DNA from: Ignavibacteriota bacterium
GTDB lineage: Bacteria > Bacteroidota > Ignavibacteria > Ignavibacteriales > Melioribacteraceae
Assembly (NCBI GenBank): GCA_002698995.1
Contig: PAAX01000005.1
Location: 1 to 64,000, forward strand
Reading direction: 5' to 3'
DNA length: 64,000 nt
The notes under the pieces were generated by a model that saw nothing but the letters and a program-made list of their open reading frames with translations, did no database searches and had not been told where the DNA came from. The first letter of the stretch is position 1; each line of letters starts with the position of its first letter. This document shows, piece by piece, positions 1 to 8,212 of the stretch. The position numbers and the translations under genes were made by a program.

Positions 1-205
1 ATGCCCACCAAACACTTTTTCTTCAATCGTCATCTGTACGAATGCCCACCAAACACTTTTTCTTCAATCGTCATCTGTACGAATGCCCGCCAAACTCTTT
101 TTCTCCAATCGTCATTTGTACGAATGCCCGCCAAACACTTTTTCTCCAATCGTCATTTGTACGAATGCCCGCCAAACACTTTTTCTCCAATCGGCATGAG
201 TACAA
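1..205. repeat. 41-bp tandem repeat, five units
   Basis: Five head-to-tail copies of a 41-bp unit begin at 1, 42, 83, 124 and 165. Each starts with the same ATGCCC(A/G)CCAAAC core. Units 1-2 share one variant and units 3-5 share another (CGCC, CTCCAAT), and the fifth decays at its 3' end. There is no spacer between copies, so it is not a CRISPR. Because 41 is not a multiple of 3, each copy shifts reading frame, so the open frames across it are unlikely to be protein repeats. The array touches the window edge and may continue to the left. Confidence 0.95.
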
Positions 206-323
206 ATGTTTGGTTTATGAAAAAATCGATTAAAAGTAATACGAATTTGTAAAAAATTGGAAGGGTTGATGAAAGTTAGGAATTTTAAATGATAGCGAGA
301 ATTTGATTTAGCTTTTGAAAAAA

Positions 324-659
324 TTAGAATACAAAGTCAGCATTCCAACCACCGAATTGTCTATCTTCATCTAGTTTTTCTTCAAGAAGTTTTATCCAAT
401 TCATATCATGAAAAGAAATAAATGATTTCTTGAACAATTTTATACCTTTTTGCTTATTAAGAAAAATCGTTGAATCAATATCAGTTGTTTTCATCAATGG
501 ATAAATCAATTCGGATATAATGAAATTTAGATTTGTTATAACTGACTTTTGATTTGTCGTTTTATAATGACTTAGGATTTCAAAAGAATATTCTTTACCA
601 CATTCATACAAATTTATTGCAAAGTCATATCTCATTCCAAATATTTTATTAGTCTTCAT
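324..659 (-). CDS. hypothetical protein, 111 aa
   Basis: I do not recognise this protein. It is a small soluble-looking polypeptide with no signal peptide, no membrane segment and no cysteine cluster. The C-terminal third is rich in acidic and aromatic residues and ends in ...GGWNADFVF. It lies 41 nt downstream of the restriction endonuclease gene on the same strand, so it could be the last gene of the restriction-modification transcript. It could equally be an unrelated accessory gene. Its start codon is ATG, with an A-rich stretch but no clear Shine-Dalgarno sequence upstream. Confidence 0.55.
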   Translation of the reverse strand: MKTNKIFGMRYDFAINLYECGKEYSFEILSHYKTTNQKSVITNLNFIISELIYPLMKTTDIDSTIFLNKQKGIKLFKKSFISFHDMNWIKLLEEKLDEDRQFGGWNADFVF

Positions 660-700
660 GATGAACTTTTAAGTACACACGCAAATTTTGGTTATAAAAT

Positions 701-1528
701 TTATACTAGGTTAAAATCATCCACTAAAGGAGGTTCAAGACCCAAATATTCTCGATAAATTCTATCTCTATAAACTTTCCCTAATTTATTCACTTCTTTA
801 ATAAATAGATTATAAGTACCACTTCCTCCAAGGAAATCCCAAAACTCATTTCCAATGAGCACGACAGGATCATTCTGCATATCAAACCATCTTTTTGGAA
901 ATGACCAATTATAATCTTCTTTTTTACCGTATGGATTATAAGGTAAAACAAAAAAAGCATTATTAACTTGAGGTTCTTCCATACTAAGGAGCTTGAATAT
1001 TTTTTCTTTACTAACTTTAGTTTGATCGGAATTTGGAAGAGGAGCTTTCAATTCAAAAGCATATGCCGAGCCGGTTTTAATATTTTTTGCATAAACATCA
1101 CATACTACGGTTGTTGGAATAAGTTCACCTTTACCTTCCAAAATATATTTTATTTCACTCTCCCAATTTGGTTTTATCCTCTCTTTGCCTTTCTCTTTAT
1201 GTTCCAATCTATTAAGAACCTCTTGAATCCGTTTCTGTCTTTCTTGCCTAACTTGTCCTGTTATAGTATAACCTTTATATGCTTCTCCTAATCCTACTTT
1301 TGCACTAGTAACAGCTAATTTTTCCCAAACACCTCCAAATGGAGTAACAAATCTTCTTTCAAAATGACTTCCTTTAAAAATCTCATCTGGAACTAAAGCA
1401 GCATAAAGTGGTTTTTTAGCTCTATGCTCATCCCTATTAAATGGGTCTTCATATAAAACTTTATTCAATATTTTTTCCATTAATTCGTTTATAATGGAGG
1501 CAGTTGCTTCAACAATTATTTTACTCAT
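701..1528 (-). CDS. TdeIII-like type II restriction endonuclease
   Basis: The 275-aa protein resembles the TdeIII family of type II restriction enzymes, which cut unmodified DNA and are paired with a cognate methyltransferase. The sequence shows a PD-(D/E)xK-type core: D144 in a VVCDVYAK strand, then E159 and K161 in FELK. A conserved-looking EFWDFLGGSGTY segment follows near residue 230. There is no signal peptide or membrane segment. Its ATG overlaps the stop of the upstream methyltransferase by one base (TAATG), so the two are translationally coupled, with modification made first. The family call is from recalled motif similarity. Recognition specificity cannot be read here; TdeIII itself is associated with GGNCC. 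Confidence 0.75.
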   Translation of the reverse strand: MSKIIVEATASIINELMEKILNKVLYEDPFNRDEHRAKKPLYAALVPDEIFKGSHFERRFVTPFGGVWEKLAVTSAKVGLGEAYKGYTITGQVRQERQKRIQEVLNRLEHKEKGKERIKPNWESEIKYILEGKGELIPTTVVCDVYAKNIKTGSAYAFELKAPLPNSDQTKVSKEKIFKLLSMEEPQVNNAFFVLPYNPYGKKEDYNWSFPKRWFDMQNDPVVLIGNEFWDFLGGSGTYNLFIKEVNKLGKVYRDRIYREYLGLEPPLVDDFNLV

Positions 1529-3111
1529 TATTTTTCCTTTAAATGAAATATGATTTCTGAGTAAGCTGATCTGTCCTTCTCGACTCTATTCAACACGGGG
1601 CGTTTATATTGATTTACTATTTTCATTCCGCTTTTTTCTGCTATAGTTTCATATAATCCGTATTTATCATTTGCTACCAAAAAAACATCATAATCATCAC
1701 AAAAATATTTCTTAGAGTTTAGAAGTACTTCTGAAATACCATTAATGTATGTAACTCTTGCTTCTTTACCTTGACCATTAAATAAACTTCCAATTTCATT
1801 TGAATCATTTCTTTCAAAACCAAATAGATCATATGCATATGCATGTTGCTCATGGTAATCTATTAAACCAACATATGGCGGAGATGAAAATATTCCTTTT
1901 ATCTTTTGCTTTGAAATCAATTCACTGAATTCTGGATTTTTTGTTTTCATCACATCGATAATATCAATTTTTCTGCTATCACCGGTTAGACATTTTTGAA
2001 ATGTATCCGTTCTTAATTTTTGAAATTCGGATATTCTTTTTATAGTATCCTTATAATATCTACTCCACCAATTTGCAATAGTAAATAAGGGTTTACATAT
2101 TTTACCATGTTTTTTGCAGTAATAAGTTGTTGTAACCGGTTCTAAAAGTGTAGCTAAATCTGCATGTGTTGTAGCACGACAGGATCTAATCGTTCGACTA
2201 AGAATTATGCTTAGTATAGTTTTGGTCTTTTGATTATTTACTTTCTTTAACTGTTCAAAAACAAAATCTATTTCATCTCTAATTACTTGCAGATACCATT
2301 TTTCAAGAAATGTCGAATCAGTATTTTGCTTTAATGTTATGTTATAATCTTGTATTAACTTATTATAAGTTTTTAAGAATTCTTTTTCATGAAAAGAACC
2401 ATATTCCTTTTCATTAATTTCATTATTTCTAACTTTGAATCTAAAATCCGGTGCTGGGAAAAATTTGTCGTTATATTTTTTTAATTCTTCTAATAAATGA
2501 TTCTCAAATTCTATATTATTTTTGTGTTCTTGAAAATTATATAAATTATTTGCTATAGCTTTAGCCTGTATATAAACATCTTGTAAATCATACTTACCAA
2601 TTTTGACATTACTAATTAAAGAATTAAATGCAGATACATCTATTCCGACTGCATGAATTCCTAGTTCATTGGCTTGAACAAGAGTAGTTCCACTCCCACA
2701 GAAAGGATCAAGTATAATATCTCCAGGATTAAAGAATACTTCATGTTTAAATTCATCAGTATGATTATCTAAAAAATATTCTACCAATTGCGGAATAAAT
2801 TTGCCCTTATATGGATGAAGACGATGAACATGTTTAGTAGTTTCAGACTCCTTGTATTCCGAAAAAGATAAATGCCAATTTAAATCATTCCCTAATTTTG
2901 CTTTCCATTTTTCGGCTTTTGGAGAATGATGTTTATCGTAATAAGCAATTAAGTCATCTTTCTTAATAGTAGGGTTACCATTATTCCCAACCTTTGGAAC
3001 CCTTCCATATTGAACCAAATATGAAATATTCGAAACAGTTACTTCTTTATTAATATATTTTGAGGCAAATTCACTTGCTTGTTTGAAATCTAATAATTCG
3101 TCAAACATCAT
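1528..3111 (-). CDS. DNA amino-methyltransferase (N4-cytosine type) with N-terminal HTH
   Basis: This 527-aa protein is an S-adenosylmethionine-dependent DNA methyltransferase, the protective partner of the downstream endonuclease. Residues about 8-58 look like a helix-turn-helix of the excisionase/MerR kind (…TVSNISYLVQYGRVPKV…). The SAM-binding motif I is DPFCGSGTT at 135-143 and the catalytic motif IV is SPPY at 410-413, the form typical of N4-cytosine enzymes. Motif I precedes motif IV with some 265 residues between, so the target-recognition part probably sits between them (class alpha order). Start is the first of two adjacent ATGs; either is possible. The N-terminal HTH could allow self-regulation, since no separate controller gene is present. 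Confidence 0.87.
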   Translation of the reverse strand: MMFDELLDFKQASEFASKYINKEVTVSNISYLVQYGRVPKVGNNGNPTIKKDDLIAYYDKHHSPKAEKWKAKLGNDLNWHLSFSEYKESETTKHVHRLHPYKGKFIPQLVEYFLDNHTDEFKHEVFFNPGDIILDPFCGSGTTLVQANELGIHAVGIDVSAFNSLISNVKIGKYDLQDVYIQAKAIANNLYNFQEHKNNIEFENHLLEELKKYNDKFFPAPDFRFKVRNNEINEKEYGSFHEKEFLKTYNKLIQDYNITLKQNTDSTFLEKWYLQVIRDEIDFVFEQLKKVNNQKTKTILSIILSRTIRSCRATTHADLATLLEPVTTTYYCKKHGKICKPLFTIANWWSRYYKDTIKRISEFQKLRTDTFQKCLTGDSRKIDIIDVMKTKNPEFSELISKQKIKGIFSSPPYVGLIDYHEQHAYAYDLFGFERNDSNEIGSLFNGQGKEARVTYINGISEVLLNSKKYFCDDYDVFLVANDKYGLYETIAEKSGMKIVNQYKRPVLNRVEKDRSAYSEIIFHLKEK

Positions 3112-3135
3112 CTTACTAAGTTAGTTGAAAAATAA

Positions 3136-3155
3136 TGATAAAGATAACCTTATCA
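3136..3155. promoter_or_regulatory. possible operator upstream of the methyltransferase gene
   Basis: An imperfect inverted repeat, with TGATAA on one side and TTATCA on the other, lies 25 nt upstream of the methyltransferase start. It could be the target of the HTH segment at that protein's N-terminus. This is inference from position only. AT-rich palindromes also arise by chance. Confidence 0.25.
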
Positions 3156-3231
3156 TCAATCTTACTCAATTTATTTATTCTTGATTTTCATATCTAAAAA
3201 AAATATGTCCCACTTTGAGTTTTTTCCTAGA

Positions 3232-4206
3232 TCAATCATTTCTATACTGCTTCTGACTCCTTTCAAAAAATTCGCGTTCTGCATTTTTTCTTTCTTCTTC
3301 GGCTCTTTGTTTTGCCCATTTTTCTGATGTTTCTTTATAAATATCTCGTTTATCACTTTTAGGTTGTTGGCTGCCGCCAAATCCGCTTGCAATTAAAGCA
3401 ATTACACCAAAAATCAAAATTATAATTGCAATTGCAATAAAGGTCCATGATAAAATAAAAGAAGCTGCGGCAGAAAATACAACTGTTATTAATCCAAGTA
3501 CAAAACGGACTAACCCGTTAGAGATGCCATAATTTTTAATTCCGGAAAATAAATCTGAAAGCAGCGTAAGCCCGATTAAATAAAAAGAAATTGTCCATAA
3601 CCATTGAACCATATCTCCTTCCAAAGGAAGCCATGATGGATTTGTTATATAAAGTAGTGATTCTACATAATAGAAATAGAACAATACACTTTGAAAGGAG
3701 ACAATAATTGCAATATAAATTGGTGTTACATTTACTGCTGTATCCAAATCCCCTTTTACTTCTTTAACAAATTTTGCTTCTAATTTATTGCTGATAAAAA
3801 TATAAGAAACTATTGCCATTAAAGGGAAAAACAGAAATGAAGCCCAAAATGTCCATTCACTTATTTTTAATTTGTTATAAAAAATATCATCTATAAAAGT
3901 CTGAAGTTCATTCCCTTCAAATACATTTACTTTTACATATTCTTCTTTAGCAGTTAAGTTAATCATTCTAACATAACCTTGTTTTGCCGAATCACTAACA
4001 AAAAGCCAGTCCCCTTCTATTTCACCTTTGAGCTTTTCATTCAATTCAAGTCTTGCAACTACTCTAGACTTTGTAGATTGAGATTCATATAGATTTGCAT
4101 TCTCGGCAGTTACTAAATAATAGGTTTCTTTTTGAGAAACATATCTATCGGCACAAGAATTAAGAAGCAACAAAAGAATTAGTAAAGGGAAAAATGACTT
4201 TTTCAT
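3232..4206 (-). CDS. membrane-anchored lipoprotein with bacterial SH3-like domain
   Basis: The 324-aa protein starts with a lipoprotein signal (MKKSFFPLLILLLLLNSCAD, predicted lipidated Cys18). Residues about 28-90 look like a bacterial SH3 domain, with …ANLYESQSTKSRVVARL… and …GDWLFVSDSAKQGYV…, a fold often used to bind cell wall or peptides. About five hydrophobic segments follow (roughly residues 118-138, 162-184, 200-222, 232-252, 254-275). The C-terminus is a charged, probably coiled helix rich in E, K and R. An SH3 domain on one side of a multi-pass membrane region and a charged tail on the other suggests an envelope sensor or scaffold. Exact function is unknown. It stands alone on the minus strand. 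Confidence 0.75.
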   Translation of the reverse strand: MKKSFFPLLILLLLLNSCADRYVSQKETYYLVTAENANLYESQSTKSRVVARLELNEKLKGEIEGDWLFVSDSAKQGYVRMINLTAKEEYVKVNVFEGNELQTFIDDIFYNKLKISEWTFWASFLFFPLMAIVSYIFISNKLEAKFVKEVKGDLDTAVNVTPIYIAIIVSFQSVLFYFYYVESLLYITNPSWLPLEGDMVQWLWTISFYLIGLTLLSDLFSGIKNYGISNGLVRFVLGLITVVFSAAASFILSWTFIAIAIIILIFGVIALIASGFGGSQQPKSDKRDIYKETSEKWAKQRAEEERKNAEREFFERSQKQYRND

Positions 4207-4427
4207 AAAATTAACCGCTTAAATAAGTTAGAAATTGTTTATGTATTAAAAACGATTCGAAGAAACTAAAGAACGTCATTAATTAAATGAATCAATGCTT
4301 AAATATAATTAGGGAAGTTAATTTTTTCAGAGAATTGTAAATGATTTTTTTGAGCTGAAGATTTTTAGAGCAACATTTAAATAAATTGTAAAAAATTTCT
4401 TATTTCTTTTTTTAATCGAGTGAACTG

Positions 4428-4608
4428 GGCTGTCTCAAATTTCGGAAATCGTCATTGCGAAGCGATTTTTGCTGAAGCCTGCCTCGCTTCGCTTTGCAAG
4501 GCGGGCAATCTTACTTTTTTAGCTAAAAAATGAAATCACTTCGCTTCCTGCCTCGCCTCGCTCAGCAAGGCGGGCGCTCGTGATGACAAAATTCAATTTA
4601 AGACAGCC
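4428..4608. repeat. 181-bp inverted-repeat intergenic element (MITE-like)
   Basis: The element is bounded by a 14-bp inverted repeat, GGCTGTCTCAAATT at the left and AATTTAAGACAGCC at the right, with one mismatch. Inside are two related GC-rich blocks (near 4479-4506 and 4548-4575), each ending GCAAGGCGGGC. It also carries a GTCATTGCGAAGCGAT segment like the dispersed GTCATTGCGA repeats seen in many genomes. GC content is clearly above the surroundings. It holds no gene. The rest of the gap between 4207 and 4625 shows nothing else I can support. Confidence 0.8.
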
Positions 4609-4625
4609 GCATAATAATTCAAATC

Positions 4626-5369
4626 TCAATTCCCTTTCATACCACCATCAATTGGAATTATTGTTCCAGTAACCCAGCTCGACTTATCTGAAGCCAAATA
4701 TTCAATTCCGCCAAACACATCTTCCGGTTTTCCAATTCTTCCCATCGGGTGAATTGAAACTGAAGCTTTAAGTGACAATTCATTCTTAGTTAGAAATTCT
4801 GCAAGAGGAGTTTCTACTAATCCCAATGCAACATTGTTAAATCTTATTCCCTTTTTAGCATAAGTCACTGCAGATGAACGTACAAACGCTTCTAATCCCC
4901 CTTTTGCGGCACTTATTGCTTCATGATTCATCAATCCCTTTGAGCCAGCAATTGAAGAAATAAAAATACATGAACCGGAATTTTGCTTTAGCATTTGTGG
5001 AAGTACAGCTTTAGCAGAAAGAAATGGAGAAATTAAATTAAGCTCAATGGTCTCTCTGAAAGTTTTTTCGTCAATTGAGTTTAAGGGTTTTAATACAATA
5101 GAACCTACTGCATGAATTAAGACGTCAATCTTGTTGAATTTTTCAATTCCTAATTTTACTGCATTCTGTAAATCCGAAAAATTTTGTGCATCCCCTTTAA
5201 CAAATAAATGTTCTCCACCAATTTTTTCTTTTAGCAGATTTAATTTTTCTTCATTTCTTGAGAAACAAATTAGTTCTGCACCCAGCTCTGAAAATTTCTC
5301 AGAAATATAAGAACCAATTCCGCCGGTGGCTCCAATAATTAATATCGTTTTTGTTTTAAAATCTGACAA
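4626..5369 (-). CDS. short-chain dehydrogenase/reductase family protein, catalytic Tyr replaced
   Basis: This 247-aa protein has the SDR Rossmann fold. The nucleotide motif GATGGIG is at residues 13-19, the HAVGS version of the NAG motif is at 86-90, N111 and the serine of ISSIAG (139) are present, and it ends with the usual GTIIPIDGGM. The YxxxK position reads AISAAKGG: Lys156 is kept but the tyrosine position 152 is isoleucine. I recall other SDRs with a HEAI(S/A)AAK motif, so this is probably a subgroup rather than an error. Either catalysis differs or it binds NAD(P) without classic redox activity. Substrate unknown. It is divergent from the cbb3 operon, sharing the 5370-5615 intergenic region. 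Confidence 0.85.
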   Translation of the reverse strand: MSDFKTKTILIIGATGGIGSYISEKFSELGAELICFSRNEEKLNLLKEKIGGEHLFVKGDAQNFSDLQNAVKLGIEKFNKIDVLIHAVGSIVLKPLNSIDEKTFRETIELNLISPFLSAKAVLPQMLKQNSGSCIFISSIAGSKGLMNHEAISAAKGGLEAFVRSSAVTYAKKGIRFNNVALGLVETPLAEFLTKNELSLKASVSIHPMGRIGKPEDVFGGIEYLASDKSSWVTGTIIPIDGGMKGN

Positions 5370-5600
5370 AATTCAACTCCTTTTTATATTTTTAGATTAT
5401 AAATCACACTTACTGAACTGAGTAACATAAAAAACCGTAAAAAGATTTCTTAATTATGGGAAGATTGATTTTGTGATTAAGATTTCGGCAGCAATTTAAT
5501 GTGATATTTTATCTGTAAATCCTCTTTGAGAGCTCATTTTAAGCATTTTTCTCATAATTGCAATTGGCATCATTTATGATTTTAAATAAATTCGCTTCTA

Positions 5601-5606
5601 AGAGGG
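5601..5606 (+). promoter_or_regulatory. ribosome binding site deciding a TTG start
   Basis: AGAGGG lies nine bases before the TTG at 5616. There is no ATG in frame until residue 103 of ccoI, within the metal-binding motif, and the N-terminal cysteine cluster must be included. The TTG is therefore the likely start. Confidence 0.65.
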
Positions 5607-5615
5607 TATTAGTTT

Positions 5616-8024
5616 TTGTTAGAAATTAAAGAAAAAAAATTAGCCGAAGATTTGGTTTGTTATCATTGTGGTGATATCTGCAAGGATAATTCGATCGCTA
5701 TTAATGAAAAAGTTTTCTGCTGCAACGGCTGTAAAACTGTCTATGAATTATTAGATGCTAATGATCTTTGCAATTATTACAATATTGATGATAAACCTGG
5801 AATTACAAAAAATTATTCTGCTGTAAGAAATTATGATTTTCTTGATGATCAAGAATTAAAATCAAAACTAATTGATTTTACCGACAGTAAAATCACAACA
5901 ATCACATTTTATATTCCGCAGATGCATTGCAGTTCTTGTATTTGGCTTTTAGAAAACCTCTATAAATTAAATCCAGGTGTTGTTCAATCGCAAGTCAATT
6001 TCCTTCAGAAAAAATTATCTGTTAAGTATAAAGAAGAACTGATTTCAATTAAAGAATTAGTGCAGCTTTTAGATGCTTTAGGTTATGAGCCCAATTTGAA
6101 TCTCAATCAAGAAAGTGAAACTAAAGTAAAGAGTGAAAACAAAAAACTATATTTAAGATTAGGTGTTGCCGGATTTGCATTCGGAAATATTATGCTGCTA
6201 AGTTTTCCCGAATATTTATCTACTTCCGATCCGGAAAATCTTAAAGGCATTTTTGCTTATTTGAACATGATACTTTCACTTCCCGTTCTGCTCTACAGTT
6301 CAAGAGAATATTTTGATTCTGCATACAAAGGATTAAGAAAAAAAATAGTAAATATTGATGTCCCAATTTCACTTGGAATTATTGTTTTATTCTTGAGAAG
6401 TTTTATAGAAGTTGTTCTTGATCTTGGTCCCGGTTATTTTGATTCATTAGCCGGACTGGTATTCTTTCTATTAATTGGTAAGACTTTCCAGAATAAGACA
6501 TACGAAGCACTCAACTTTGAAAGAAATTATAAATCGTATTTCCCTATTGCAATTACAGTTAGAAGAGAAGGTAAAGAAACAACAATTCCGGTAAGCAAAC
6601 TGGAAATAGGTGAAAGAATAATTATAAGAAACAGCGAAATTATTCCGGCTGATTCTATTCTAATTAAAGGGAAAGCAAATATAGATTACAGCTTTGTTAC
6701 CGGCGAATCTACTCTTACAAAAGTAAATAATGGTGAAGTTATTTATGCCGGAGGAAGACATATAGGAAGTATAATAGAGGCAGAAATTATAAAAGAAGTA
6801 TCGCAGAGTTATTTAACTCAGTTATGGAATAATTCAGTCTTTACAAAGCAGAGTGAAAGTAAAACTACAACTTTAGCCAACGCAGTAAGTAAATATTTTA
6901 CTTTTGTTATTCTTGCAATAGGTTTTGGTGCATTTTTATACTGGCTTCCAATTTCTGTTGCCACTGGATTAAATGCTTTAACTGCAGTTCTCATTGTTGC
7001 TTGTCCTTGCGCTCTTGCTTTATCAACTCCTTTTACATTGGGTAATACATTGAGAATATTTGGTCGAAATAAATTTTATATAAAAAATGTAACCGTTATA
7101 GAAACATTAGCAAAACTTACCGATATAGTTTTTGATAAAACCGGCACAATTACAGATTCAGCAAAAAAAGATGTTTCGTTTGCTGGTAATGATTTAAATG
7201 ACTATGAAAAATCCTTAGTAAAAAGCAGCGTTAAAAGTTCTACTCACCCATTAAGTAGATCGATTTATGAATTTTTTGATACTAAGATTGAGGAATATAC
7301 TTTAGATAATTTTGAAGAGATTCCGGGAAAAGGAATTAAATCTTTAATTGAAGGAAACGAAATTAAAATTGGATCATCAAATTTTGTAAAGAATTATGAT
7401 GAAGAATCAAGTGATTCAACTGCTGTTTATGTTTCAATAAACAACAAAGTTTTAGGAAGTTTTCAGATCAAAAATGTTTATCGTAACGGATTAAAAGAAG
7501 TAGTAGAATCATTAAGCAGTAAATATAAGTTTAGTGTTATTTCCGGTGATAAAAGCAGTGAAGAAGCCAATCTGAAGAAAATATTTGGGACAAATGCTCC
7601 TATTTATTTTAACCAATCTCCTCAAGAAAAATTAGATTATATTAATGCTTTACAAAAAGAGAACAAGACTGTTTTAATGGTTGGTGATGGATTAAATGAT
7701 GCCGGAGCTTTAAAACAAAGCGATGCCGGTATTTCAATATCAGAAAATATAAATAACTTCTCCCCTGCTTGCGATGGTATTTTAGAAGCTGATTCATTTA
7801 CCAAACTGAAAGATTTTATAAACTTTTCTGCAGTAAGCAAAAACATAATAATAGTCAGCTTTATAATTTCATTTTTATATAATGTTGTTGGAATTTACTT
7901 TGCTGTTACCGGAAATTTATCTCCGTTATTTGCAGCTATTCTTATGCCTTTAAGTTCAATTACTGTTGTTGTCTTTACAACTGCCGCAACAAACTTATTT
8001 GCAAAATCCAAGAGGTTGATTTAA
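5616..8024 (+). CDS. ccoI: copper-translocating P-type ATPase CcoI/FixI for cbb3 assembly
   Basis: This 802-aa P1B-type ATPase supplies copper to the active site of cytochrome cbb3 oxidase. The N-terminus has a cysteine-rich metal-binding domain (CYHCG at 15-19, CCNGC at 35-39) followed by a heavy-metal-associated domain with MHCSSC at 103-108. The membrane part carries the CPC ion-binding motif at 463-465. The phosphorylation motif DKTGT starts at D507 and the hinge GDGLND is at 690-695. The start is TTG with an AGAGGG ribosome site. This double N-terminal architecture and the position directly before ccoS and ccoNO identify it as CcoI rather than a general copper exporter. Confidence 0.93.
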   Translation: MLEIKEKKLAEDLVCYHCGDICKDNSIAINEKVFCCNGCKTVYELLDANDLCNYYNIDDKPGITKNYSAVRNYDFLDDQELKSKLIDFTDSKITTITFYIPQMHCSSCIWLLENLYKLNPGVVQSQVNFLQKKLSVKYKEELISIKELVQLLDALGYEPNLNLNQESETKVKSENKKLYLRLGVAGFAFGNIMLLSFPEYLSTSDPENLKGIFAYLNMILSLPVLLYSSREYFDSAYKGLRKKIVNIDVPISLGIIVLFLRSFIEVVLDLGPGYFDSLAGLVFFLLIGKTFQNKTYEALNFERNYKSYFPIAITVRREGKETTIPVSKLEIGERIIIRNSEIIPADSILIKGKANIDYSFVTGESTLTKVNNGEVIYAGGRHIGSIIEAEIIKEVSQSYLTQLWNNSVFTKQSESKTTTLANAVSKYFTFVILAIGFGAFLYWLPISVATGLNALTAVLIVACPCALALSTPFTLGNTLRIFGRNKFYIKNVTVIETLAKLTDIVFDKTGTITDSAKKDVSFAGNDLNDYEKSLVKSSVKSSTHPLSRSIYEFFDTKIEEYTLDNFEEIPGKGIKSLIEGNEIKIGSSNFVKNYDEESSDSTAVYVSINNKVLGSFQIKNVYRNGLKEVVESLSSKYKFSVISGDKSSEEANLKKIFGTNAPIYFNQSPQEKLDYINALQKENKTVLMVGDGLNDAGALKQSDAGISISENINNFSPACDGILEADSFTKLKDFINFSAVSKNIIIVSFIISFLYNVVGIYFAVTGNLSPLFAAILMPLSSITVVVFTTAATNLFAKSKRLI

Positions 8025-8200
8025 TGTCGGTAATTCTGATACTAATTATTTTTAGTCTGCTTGTAGCAATAATATTTTTAGGAGCATTTTTCTGGGCTGT
8101 AAAAAGTGGTCAATACGATGACCAGTACACCCCTTCAATTAGAATGTTATTTGATAATAAAAAAGATAAAAAAGAACAAAACAATAATTCTACAAACTAA
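8024..8200 (+). CDS. ccoS: cbb3 oxidase assembly protein CcoS
   Basis: A 58-aa gene begins on the last base of the ccoI stop (TAATG), so it is translationally coupled. The product has one N-terminal membrane helix (SVILILIIFSLLVAIIFLGA), then FFWAVKSGQYDD, the hallmark of CcoS, and a charged tail rich in K and N. CcoS is needed to insert cofactors into the catalytic subunit of cbb3 oxidase. It ends 12 nt before ccoNO. Confidence 0.93.
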   Translation: MSVILILIIFSLLVAIIFLGAFFWAVKSGQYDDQYTPSIRMLFDNKKDKKEQNNNSTN

Positions 8201-8212
8201 GGAGCTCTGTTT

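Noticed and set aside
1-205. CRISPR array
   Set aside because: Copies are directly adjacent with no unique spacers and no cas genes are near.
1-252. Open frames of 83 and 63 codons across the 41-bp repeat
   Set aside because: They exist because every unit carries an ATG and no stop in some frames. The period of 41 changes frame at each unit, so protein repeats are not maintained.
3171-3392. Minus-strand frame overlapping the 3' end of the SH3-like lipoprotein gene
   Set aside because: It lies in another frame of a well-supported gene, and its basic, lysine-rich product is a by-product of that gene's composition.
5473-5488. FNR/ANR-like box TTGATTTTGTGATTAA upstream of the cbb3 operon
   Set aside because: The two halves do not form the TTGAT-N4-ATCAA palindrome; only one half matches.
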